Source of the DNA: Monodelphis domestica
Taxonomy: Eukaryota > Chordata > Mammalia > Didelphimorphia > Didelphidae
Direction of reading: 5' to 3'
DNA: 64,000 nt
NCBI RefSeq assembly: GCF_027887165.1
Contig: NC_077227.1
Span: 74,404,305-74,468,304, forward strand
Under the pieces are notes generated by a model, which was not told the origin of the DNA, did not search any database, and saw nothing but the letters and a program-made list of their open reading frames with translations. Positions 35,401 to 47,684 of this stretch are shown one piece after another. Position 1 is the stretch's first letter. The number at the start of each line of letters is the position of its first letter. Made by a program: the position numbers and the translations under genes.

Positions 35401-38400
35401 TCTCTCGATTAAACCTGAAAAGCCAGTAATGATGATGATGTGATCATTATCTGCACACACACCCCCCACAGAGTAATCAGGGTGGTCTACTCTATTTTTT
35501 TCTTCCTTTTTTCTTCAGACCTTAATTATTGCAAATGAGAGTACACTTCCAGGGGAACGATTCCAGTCACTGTAGGCAGCCACCAGGGGTTATGGAGACA
35601 AAAGTGTAGACCACCCACTCCCTACTTCCCAATGTAATTGTACTTCTTCTAGCCCTGTGCTGTTGGCACTGCTGGAGCTGAGTGTGTGTAAGCCCACATG
35701 AACCTGTGCTTACAAAATCACAGTAACTATTGCAGGCCTTGTTTGCTTTTTTGGAAGTTAAAAAAAAATAGAATCTACTTCAACAAACATTTGTTAAGCA
35801 ATTAACAGTGCACAAAATACTGTGTTTGGATGCTCAGGGTACAAAGACAGATACATCAAAGAAAGTATCTTATGGTGCAATGGAGGATGAGGGTGGGTTT
35901 GGGGTGGGGGATGGAGTGACATATATAAAAATAACTGTGATGCTAGGGGAGGGTGAAGAGCCCAAAGGGAAGTTCTAGTCAATGTACTGTGACTAGTTTG
36001 AAGGGGTAACGATAATGATAAGCGATAAGAGATCAAGAAAGGCTTCTTGGAGGAGATGGCACTTGAATTGAATCATAAAGTACAGGAGAGACCTTCATGG
36101 GTAGAGATGGGGCTCACAGAGAGAGCATGCACAAAACCATGGAGATTAGCAGGAAGGGCAGGATAAGAATGGAGGACATGGGCAACTAGATGGCTCAGTG
36201 AATAGAGAGCTAGGCCTGGAGATGTGAGGTGCTGGGTTCAAATTTGACCTCAGACATTTCCTAGCTATGTGATCCTGGGGAAGTCACTTAACCCCCATTG
36301 TCTAGCCCTTATCATTCTTTTGACTTGGAACCAATACCTAGTATTAATTCTAAGATAGAAGACAAGGATTTAAAAACAAGAAGACTATATTATGAGGTAA
36401 CTAGTGTGTAATAAGGAGATTTTAGGAGGGAAAGGGAAAGGAAAGGTTAACAGATAGATCACACTAACAAAATATATATAAAAGGGGTTTATTAAACCAA
36501 ACAGGGATAAGGGGAATCATGGAGTGATTTATCTCTAACCACCCAGAGTTTAACACACAAAGGCTTCTAATCTAAGCTTAATGTAACCAACTAAGTGGTA
36601 AATAAAAGATAAAATAAAAGTCCAAAAGGGGCCCAGATTCTCACAAACTCCAGAGTCCTTGGTATGGTCAGACTGAAGATCCAGATGTAGGGTCCTTATA
36701 AGATCCAGGAAGGGAGGAAGTTCACACCCTACTCACATCTGTCCACCAATGTGAAAGGGGAATTCACACTCAACCTTTCCTTAAGGATAATCCAAGGCAG
36801 CTTCAAAGATTATTTCTTTAGGGAGACTCCTTGACACCCAGCCTCTCTGGAAAAAGAGGAATTAAATAATGAACAATTACAAATTTCAAAATACAGATCA
36901 AACATATGCAAAAGTATAAGAAGTAAATAACATCAAAATGCAAATGCAAATACATGTAAAACATTAAAATTATAAGATACTACTCTTATCAACTAATACA
37001 GAACATTCTACTATTGTAATGCATAAACATCAAACTTAAAGAAAAATTTTTGAAAAATACAATAAACACAACATTGTATGTTTTACAAAAAATTAAACCA
37101 AACCATCAAACTCACTTATGCAAAATACATTTAACAATAGATAAATTAAACATAAGTGATCTATTTATATAAATTTACATATATACATATAACCCATGCT
37201 ATTTATATGTGTGCCATACATTTCATATTTATACATGTTACATATATGTATATAATGTGATACAATTAATTTTACAATCCTACCTATAATACACGTTATT
37301 TGCATATATTTACATATGAATTTACAATTGTGTGTGATGTGTGAGGTTATATGCCATATATATTATGTAATGTATGTTGTTATATATGTTGCAATGTATT
37401 TTGTAGTGTAAGTCAGTATCTTACTTCATCTTATCAATATTAAACTCTAATCCTATCTAACTATAGCTCTATCTTAATAAAATCTCCTATCTACCTATAT
37501 TCCTATACTACATTTTATACTATTACTACCCTAAACTAAGTAGCTAACTAGTATTTGTTAGTAACTAACTACTTTATAACTAATTATAACATTGTTTGTA
37601 TCCTAGCTATACATTGTTTCACCTATTCAACTAGTGATTCAATGTAACCTAACCATATTTAAGTTTTTGTGTATATATGTTTTTGTTATGTTGTTAATCA
37701 TGCTGTTATGTTGTTTTGTTAGTGTTATGTCAGTGTTACTGTTGTATAAGTGTTGTGTTACTGTTGCATGCAATATACTTACCATTACCTCAGCTTATTC
37801 CTTCTCTTAACTTGTTTGCAGAATTCTTCCTCTCCAAAATCCATGGTAGTAAAATGTATTGTTGATTGCTTATGTGAATATATGTTATGTTGTTGTTTTA
37901 TATTATATTACCCCAAATTTCTTAAACCCATTAGTCTATTAATTATTTGATCCTCTTCACTGAAAATTTTCTTCAAAGTCTTTATCTTAATATTTATAAG
38001 TCCTTCCAATCTTTTAACAATTTCAATCAATTATTTGAATTCTCCTCTACAACTGTAGTGTCCTCTTCCATCTGAATGTCCTCTTCCACTGGAATGGGCC
38101 TCTCCTTATTGCAGACTCTATTTGCCTAATGAATCTCAGCTTTCCACGATTTATTCTTCTTCATTGTGTTCTTCAACGATTTGTACATTTTCATTATTAC
38201 TTCCATGAGCTAATTTAATATGTGAACAATGATACACCATGAATCTCTACCTAATACTTTTACTGATGAAGGTGAAACCAACACAGTTATATAAGGACCT
38301 ACCCAACTCTCTTGTGTTGCTGATGTTTTAGCAAAATTTTTTACATATACCATATTCACCTGGTTAAGAATTATGAAGAGAATAATCCAGATTGGATCAA

Positions 38401-40258
38401 TACTCCCATATCATGCAGTGCTCTAAGCCATTGTTGTAATGCACTTAAATATGAAGCAAGTTGATAATCTCCTCCTGAGAGAGATGTATACACTGTCTTA
38501 CAAGCTTTTGCCTGCAATGGAGCATGTACAAAGAGCATTTCATAAGATGATGAATGTAAATCTCCCCTTGGTCTTGTAATAAGTAAAACAAAGCTATGGG
38601 AAGAATATCTGGCCATTTTAGATGAGTTTCAGCACAGATCTTCCCCATCATAGTCTTGAGTTCCCTATTCACATGCTCCGCTTGACCTGAACTTTGTGGG
38701 TGATAAGGAACCTGCTATTTAGGTGTTATTCCTAGATTCTCATAGACTCTTTTCAGGATATTTTGGGTGAAATGAGATCCTTTATCAGAGTCTATGGCAA
38801 GTGGTACACTAAACCTAGGAATAATTTCCTTAATCAACACTTTTACCACAAAGTTAGCTGTATTTGTATTGGATGGAAAAGCTTCAGGCCATTTTGTTAA
38901 CCTATTCACAATTACGAGACAAAACTTGTATTTCCCAGATTTTGGCATTCTGATGTAATCAATTTGCAAACTCTCAAATGGACAATATGCTAAAAGTCTA
39001 CCACACAAATCTTTCTTTCTGAATGTACCTTGATTGAATTTTTGGCAAACAGAACAACTTGAACAGATCTTATTTGCAACAGTATTTATTCCCAGTGCTA
39101 CCCATTGCCTTTTTACAGAGTCTACTACAGCTTGAGTACTAAAATAACCTTTTGTGTGAATGGCTTGACACAAATAGGTACACAAATCCTTTGGTAACAG
39201 CAGTTTTCCAGTGTCTGCAACCCATGTTCCATGTTCTTTCCTTATCCCAAATGTCTCTTTCCACTTCTCAATTTCTGAGTCTACATAAGCTCTTTCTAAA
39301 TCATCAGGCTCAATAGTTAACAAATTCATTATATACATTGGAGCATTCCTGGCTGCAAATTTTGCAGTGATATCAGCTCTATGATTTCCTTTAGAAACTG
39401 AATCTCTTCCAGAAGTATGACTTCTACAATGGATCACCACTGGCTGTTTAGGTTTTTGGATAGTATCCAACAACTCAGTTATTATTTCTGCATGAGCAAT
39501 TGGTTTTCCTGATATAGTAATAAAACCTCATTGTTTCCAGATCTTCCCTGTAGCATGACATACAGAAAATGCATAACATGAGTCTATAAAAATATTTGCA
39601 CTTTTACCATCAGCTAGACTAGAAGACATGCTTGCTTCAGTGTGACCAACTAGGTAATGACCCATACCACAGTGTCTCAAATTCTGTGACCACTATAGCA
39701 CCTGTACATTGAATTCCATCACAAGTAAGAAGAATAACACCAAGTCTAGATTTTCAATAGGAGTGTCTTTCAAATCCATCCTAGGCATATCCACTAGATC
39801 TACTACTTCTATACACTCATTGGTTCTTATAATCTCTACCTTGGTGTCATTGCTCTCATTTACAATCACATTATCTTTATCCAATTTACATTCTTCACTA
39901 TTTTCCATTATTTCACAATCACTAGAATTGTCCACTAATTTTACATTTCAATATTCTTTTCCCCACAATTATTAACACTAATTACATTATCCTTTGTTTC
40001 AATCAAATCATTTATAACTTCATTAACCTTATCATCATCACCATTTTCCCTTGATTGTTCAAATACAGAAGAACTCTGGGTACATCTTTATAACAAACAT
40101 GCCCCTTTGTTCTGATCACCCTTAACTACTTGACTATATTTAGGCCTTGCTCCAAATTTAACCCACTCCTGCATAGTATTTAAATCTGGTGTTTAAGCCC
40201 CCTGACAGCAAGCATTTTGGCATGCGTTAGCATTATTTCTCTTTTGACAATTGTTCCA

Positions 40259-40289
<31 letters not shown>

Positions 40290-43200
40290 CAATTATTCTG
40301 TCTGTTGTACCCTCTGTTTCTATTTAATTGTCTGGAAAAATTGCCCTCTAAACCTTCATTCCTTTACAAAATGGGCAATACAATTGCACAAGAAATGATT
40401 GCACCAGATCTCCTTTCCCTAAGCTTATATTGGTTGCTAGGTTGCACAGATCTTAGAGCTGCCACAGCCTTCACTTCCTTTATTTTGCTGTCCCTAGCTT
40501 TATTTTCTGCATCCCTCAATTTCTTTTTTAAATCTTCTATTACATTATCTCTTTCATCATATTTGTCCTCATTATCAATATACAAAATACATTACTTTTC
40601 TTCTCAATTCCTCTAGTCCCATTTCCTCCCAATCAGGGCAATTATTTCTTAAAAAATGAGTTGATTTTAGGGATTACATTTTTCACAAAAATTATCTTAA
40701 CATGGGTAATTATTCCTTCCCCTAAAACATCAAGGCCTAAAAAGATTTCAGTTGCATCCATGATTCTTTCCAGAAAGTTTGTAGGTGTTTCATTAATTTT
40801 TTGTTTGATATTTTCAAATTTATACCAGGCATTTGGTCTTTTTGTGTGCCTCTTCATGACATCCATTGCTGAATTTCTGGCCTCTTTCATCAGTTCATAA
40901 TCATCTTTATTATTTATATCCAAATTTTGAAAAGTTTCTAGCCATGGGATCAATAATAGATCATTTCCTGTCTCATCAATTAAACTTATTTCTTTCTCTT
41001 TTTGTCAATAGTTCTTTCATTAATAAATAAAAATCACCATAATTGGGATCAAAGAGGTCTATATAGTCCTTTGAAATTCCCTTATAACCTTGTTTGGTTC
41101 TTCTGTAAATGATGTAGTTCTACCTTTAATCGATTCTAAATTCTCTGGTGTAAACAATTGGTGTGTCTTTACTTTGTATATTTTATCATCAGTTACAAGG
41201 ATATCCCTTAATGGAAATAGAGATGCCTGATTTTTATTGCATTCTGCCTCTTCACATTGTAATCTAGTTAAATTCTTAAGTTTCCCATCATTATTCTTTA
41301 AATCATTTTCAAAATCATTTACTACAATCATTCTTTCTTTCATGCACATCTCCATTGCCTCTATCTTTTCCTTCATAATTATAATTATTTGCTTCAACTC
41401 TGAGTCCTTAGAAATCCACAACACAACTGATTTAATACCTATCACCACAAATTTCCACTTATACACCACAAAGAAACATATACACATCAAAGGCACAAAT
41501 GACAATATAGTTTGCATGGTCAAACACATAAAGGTTTTCATCCATTAATATCTAAGCATTACATAACAACATTAAGGAAATAAATGAAAAATTATGTAAG
41601 GGATGTGTAAAATACACTCCCACAACAGATAGAATAAATCATTTATCATGTTCCCTGATAATATGTTCACATTCAACATATACCCACTATATGACACTGG
41701 ATATGATGTATGAATATCTACTTTGCTTTATTTATATGTATATAAAGAGTAAAGTACAGAACACACAAAAATTTTCCAAAAAAATCAACAAAAAAGTCAA
41801 AATGGCTGCCCTAGCACATGTGCTTTTTTTTTCCTTTAAAGTTTAAATACCCCTCAGAGTTCAGCCAGAGTCACAGAATTCCATTGCCACCCCCACCCCA
41901 CCCCCCACAACCCCGGAAGGTACCAAATGCTGGGAGTGAAAATGGAATCTTCCAGTTAGCCCCTTAACTGTCTATCTACTCCTAGCTGGCTTGGCCAAAT
42001 GAAATAAGGAGATTTAGGAGGGAAAGGGAAAGGAAATGTTAGCAGATGGATCACGCTAACAAAATATATAAAAAAGGGGTTTATTAAACCAAATAAGGGA
42101 TAAGGGGAATCAGAGAGTGGCTTATCTTTAACCACCCAGAGTTTAACACACCAAGGTTTCTAATCTAAGCTTAATGTAACTAACTAAATGGTAAATAAAA
42201 GATAAAGTCCAAAATGGGCCCAGATTCTCACAAACTCCAGAATCTTTGGTATGGTCAGACTAAAGAATCCAGATGTAGGGTCCTTACAAGATCCAGGAAG
42301 GGAGGAAGTTCACACCCTACCAGTGTGAAAGGGGAACTCACACTCAACTTTTCCTTGAGGATAATCCAAATCAGGAAGCTTCAAAGATGATTTCTTCAAG
42401 GAGATACCTTGTCACCCAGCCTCTGTCTGAATCCGAGCTTGAGAGAGACAGTTGTCAGCTCCCCCTCAGTTGTCTTAGAATCCTGACCCAGCCAGCTCTG
42501 TAGAATCTTGGTTTGAGGGCTGTCAATCAGCTTTGCAAAATTTCATTGCTACACTAGGTAATCCAGTAATTAGAGCACCAGACCTGGAGTCAGGAGGTAG
42601 GAAAAAAGAGAGGATCAAGTCACTTAGGCAAGTCACTTTACCCCTCTTGCCTAGCCCTTACTATTCTTCTCCCTTGAAACCAATACTTAATATCATTTAT
42701 AAGACAGAAAGTAATGCTTTAAAAAAAGATTAGAGGACATAAAAAGTCTAATTTTGCTAAAATATAGAATTAATGATAATAATAACTAGCATCTATAACA
42801 TATCTTTCAAGTTTGTAAAGCACTTTACAATGAAGATGTATTTTAAAACCACACATTTTGTCTTGGAATCAATATTGTATATTGGTAAGGGCTAGGCAAT
42901 TGGGGTTAAGTGACTTGCCTAGCATCACACAGCTAGGAAATGTCTGAGGTCAGATTTGAACTCAGGATCTCCTAACTCTAGCTTGGCTCTTGAACCACCA
43001 AGGCACCTACTTGCCCTTGGAATTTTTTTTTAATTTTTAAAAGATATTTGAGAATCATCAGCATAGAGATGATCATTAAATTCAGGGGAATTGATAAGAT
43101 CATCAAAGAAAGTAGTATAGAGAGAAAATAGGGCCCAGGACAGAAACCTGAAGGGCACCTTCCATATTCATGAGGGCATGTTTTGGATGAGCATACATTA

Positions 43201-46112
43201 AAAGAGACTGAGAAGGAGGGTTCAATTAGATGGGAATTGAGCCAGGAGAGTGACTGGTGTTCCAAAACTCTAAATAGAGGACATAGGGGAGAGAGAACTC
43301 AATCAAGAGAAGTCCTAATGTAGTACAGCCAGTTGAGAAGTAAAGAGAAAAACCACAAAGCTAAGAAGCTTCCAAGACAGAAATCATCACTGTGTGCTGA
43401 TTCCAAGTCTAGTTCTCTATTCAATATGCTATCAACCCTTTGTAAAGAAACATGTAAAGAAGGGCATTCTATTTCAAGCAAGACTGAGACCCTTACTAGA
43501 AAGTCTAAACTCTCAGTGAGGCTCGGCATCTCCAACCTGTCAGTCCACAGAGTTGACCAGAAGTGTGACCTTTAGGGGCTTCAGGTTTGCTGCAACTAGC
43601 AAGTGGTAACTTGTTTAACTTAAGGATTCAAGGAAAAATGAATTCACTTTATCTGGAAGACACTAAAGGAATGGTGCTACATTCTATAAAAGATGATCAT
43701 TCTGTTTGAAACATTTCTTTGAGTGAAACTGAACATCACTTGTTCTCAGTCACTGAAAGAAAGAAGCTCCAAAAAGAGAAAAATGGGCTCTTTTATGGAA
43801 ATGATCCAGAAACTACAGAGCAAAACCAGCTGTGTCATCTTATAAAACCTACTTTTCTTAACTAGTCACCATAGACTGTGAACACAACTTTTGCCGAGCA
43901 TGTCTCTCCTGGAGTTGGAGAGTTGAAGCCACAGCTTTCTCTTGTCCTCAATGCAAGCAAGTTTCTCTGATCAGAAAATTCCCAGCACTCAATGTGATCC
44001 TGGAAAACATGACTGACATTGGCAAGAAGCTCAGCTTCCTCCATTTACAGGATACTAAAGGACAGAGCCAGTGTCCCACTCACAAGGAAGAAATTGAGTT
44101 CTTTTGTGAGAAGGACCAGACATTACTCTGTGTGCCCTGTTGCCAAATGCCAGAAAATGGGGCTCACAAACTCTTAGGTAGAAAAGGCTGCTCACTCTTC
44201 CAGGGAAAATCCCTAGAAGTCTCTGGGTCACTTAGGGAAGGATTTTGAGGAAGACAAGAAACATCTCTCAAAAGGAAAAGAAGGTGAAGAGACCTTTAGC
44301 TGAATGGATTGGGATGATTACAGGAGAATATTACTTGTTGTACTACTTCCTGAGAGAGGAAAAATTTTGATGTCTGGGAAGTCTGAAGAAAGTGCAAAGG
44401 ACCAGCAAGAACAGAATATCCCAACATATCCAGACCTTTCAGGAAATCATGCTAGAGCTGCAGCTGTAGGACTCAAGCTACAAACCCAATGTTGAGCTGC
44501 TACAGGATGCCAGGGAGCTATTGGGAAGGGGTGAGTCATTGTTGTTCCAAAAGCCCAAAGCTCTCATACCAGAGCTGAGAGAATATCCCATTAATGGGAT
44601 GATAATGTTCACAACAAATTCAGAATGGGGCTTCAGAGTATATCTGGGATCAGCTAGTTCCTATGTGATCATTTCTGAGGATCTGATGAGTAAGAAAAGT
44701 CTGGAGAAGGCTGGCAGATAGAGCCCAACAAATCTGAGAACTCTGCTTGTCATTACATCTTTGCTGAGCAGGCCTTTAGCTCAGGCAGACACTGTTGGGA
44801 GGTGGATATGACACAAGCACCTTAGGAGATACTGGGGCTCCGTATTCCACACTAGAAGTCAAGGATGGGGAGGAACCTGGACTCACATGCCTCTGTTCCT
44901 GCTTCACTGTGTGAAGAATTACTGTTCCCAAAGCATAAGACCATCTAGTGAAAGGCCTTGTGCTCAGGTTTGGGGTGTACCTAGAACTTAGTGCTGGTAC
45001 TGTCCTCTTTTACTATGTACGCCAGCACTCTCTCATTTATAGATTCTATTCTGTTCCCTTTACAGAGGCTGTCAAGGTCATCCTCCTAGCCCCCTACTTC
45101 CAAGAATGATGCTGGTCCCATGACTATCTTTCCGGACAACTCTCATCTTTGTGCTTTCTTCTCTTCGTCTCTGAGCATTTCTCCATGGAGGAATTCTGTG
45201 TCCTTCTAGTCAGCCAAGTTCACAATTTAGGTGTCTTCCTCACCTTCTTTCTCTTTCACCCCCTATAGCCAATCTATTTCTGTCTTCTTGTTGATTCTGC
45301 CTTCAAAACATTTTTCATATATGCCCCTTCTCTCCTCTGACACTCACACCACCCTAGTTCACACCCTCATCACATCACACCTAGACATTGTAGTAGCCTG
45401 CTAGTTCGCCTTCCTGCCACAAGTCTCTCCTCATTCCAGTCCATCCCCCACTCAGCTGACAAATTGATCTTCCTATATCTCATCTGAATATGCCATTCTC
45501 TCCCCCCCAGTGCTTTCCCATTACCTCCAGGATGAAACAGAGAATCTTCTGTTTGGTCTTCATAACCTAGCCCCTTCCTACCTTTTTATCCTTATAAACA
45601 ACTTAATCTCCTCTATGAACTCTGTGATTCAGTGATACTGGCCTCCTTGCTTTTCCTCAAACAAGACACTCCATCTCCTGATTCTAGTCATTTTCTCTGA
45701 CTCTCCTCCATGCCTGGAATTCTCTCCTTCCTCATCTCTTTCTTCTGGCTTCCCTAGTTTCCTTTGTGTCCTAGCTAAAATATCACCTTGTGCAAGGAGC
45801 CTTTTCTGATTCCCTGTAATCCTAGTTCCTTCTTTCTGAGATTATCCCCAATTTATATACATATATGTATGTGTATATCTATATCTATCTGTGCTTAGGA
45901 CAATGCCTTACAGAAAGCATTTAATAAAAGCTCATTTCCTTGACTTATATATTGTTTTCCTTACTATTCACTTGGTTTTGCATAAATTCCTATAAGTCTT
46001 TTCATGCTTCTCTGTTTTCAACACGTTTGCTTATTTCTTACAAGACAGTAATATTTCAATTTTATTTACCACAGTGTTTAACATTCCCCAATCTATGATC
46101 ATTTACTTTGCT

Positions 46113-46146
<34 letters not shown>

Positions 46147-47634
46147 CACACGCACACACACGCACACACACGCACACATACACAGTGCTATAAACATTTT
46201 AGAGTATATGGAGCCTTTGTTTTTTGAAAATTTCCTCCTTGCAGTATATTCCTAGCAGTGGAATTTCAGAGTCAAAGGGTATGGAGGCCATGCTTCTTTT
46301 TAAAAATACATCCAATTTTCAGAATTTGCTCTTGTTCTCCTTGAGGCCATCCAATGGAAAATACCTGATGAAACCTCCACATCATACAGCCTCGGGATGC
46401 TCCAGGAGAGCACTCTGGCTAATTGGAATCCTTGCTGTGTCACTTTCTGAAGTTTCCCTCTTTGAAATGAAATTAAAATTCTGCAATTAAATATTTCACA
46501 GTTGGAGTTGGCTGTGCTGAACTGATAGAAAGATGAAGTGGACACATACCAGCATTTAGACAGGGCAATTGTCACGGTAATTAAATGCAATTAATTGACA
46601 TATTTGTCTACTTTTCTGAAAGCAAGATCAAATGTAATTTGGAGATTTTTTTAAATGGACAAAAACAGCTGCCTCTTTTTGACTTTTCTTTCCAGTTTAA
46701 TCATGTAGAGTACCTTCTTAAGTCTTAGTGAATCATCATTATTTAGCAGAGTAGAAAGTACTAATTTATGAGTCATAGAACCCAACATAACATACTCCTA
46801 GTGAATACTAAGTGAAATATTATTTGAGGACTATCATCTCATTGTAAAGATGAAAAATCTTAAGGAGAGAAAAATAATTGTCCAAAATAACCTCTAGAAT
46901 CATCTTGGTACTCTCATGAAGTGTGGCACAATATAGAATGTTGGATTTGCAGTCAGAGGACCTAAGTTTAAATCTTATCTTTGTTACTTACTACCTGTGT
47001 GACCTTGGGCAAGTAGCTTCATCTCCCTGGGTCTCAGCTTCCTCAGTCTGTTTAATGACAGAGTTAGAATGGATGGCCTCTCAGATTCCTTCCAGCTCTA
47101 AACTGTGATCATTAGATTTTCTTAGTTGGTGATAGAATCAGGACTAACTGAATATAATTCTCATGACTCACATTCAAATTTAATCAATTCAAGTAGTGAG
47201 TCCCTTGCCCCTGGAAGTATGCATATCTACTTGGCAAAGATTTGTAGCTCTGGTATAAGTTACAGTAATCTCCGTGGTCTGTCCACTCTGAGATCCCACA
47301 ACTCCAACTCAACTTCTTTGGCCTTAAGAACATGCTGTCCCTTTTGGTCAAATACATAGCATCACATAATACGTATTGAGTATTTAAACAGTATCATGGC
47401 AGGGTGAGCACTACCCCTACCGTGGTGTAGGCCCTCATCACTTCTCACCTGGACTATTTCAGTAGCTGCTGATGGGTCCTCAAGTCTCCTTACTCTGTCT
47501 GTTCCATCCTCCACTCAGCTGCCAAAGGCATCTTCCTAAAGTACATAATCAGCCATGTTCCCTCCTTACTCACTAAGCTCCAGTGGCCCCTATCAGCTCT
47601 ACAAACAAATTTAAAATCTTCTCTTTCTCATAAC

Positions 47635-47684
<50 letters not shown>

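Larger units (their letters stand above)
36407..42545 (-). mobile_element. Endogenous retrovirus 2, class I, two LTRs, internally deleted
   Basis: On the - strand: 5' LTR (42545-42000), primer site (41997-41975), gag (41541 to about 40200), RNase H and integrase (about 39935-38250), AT-rich non-coding DNA, and a shortened 3' LTR (about 36850-36407). Protease and the RT fingers/palm are absent, because gag passes to the RT/RNase H border within about 300 bases. No env or polypurine tract is seen. It lies antisense in C10orf53 intron 1, in the same orientation as ERV 1. Confidence 0.87.

Noticed and set aside
27036..42545. ERV 1 and ERV 2 as a single split provirus
   Set aside because: Their RNase H/integrase regions overlap as two different copies and their LTR sequences are unlike each other.
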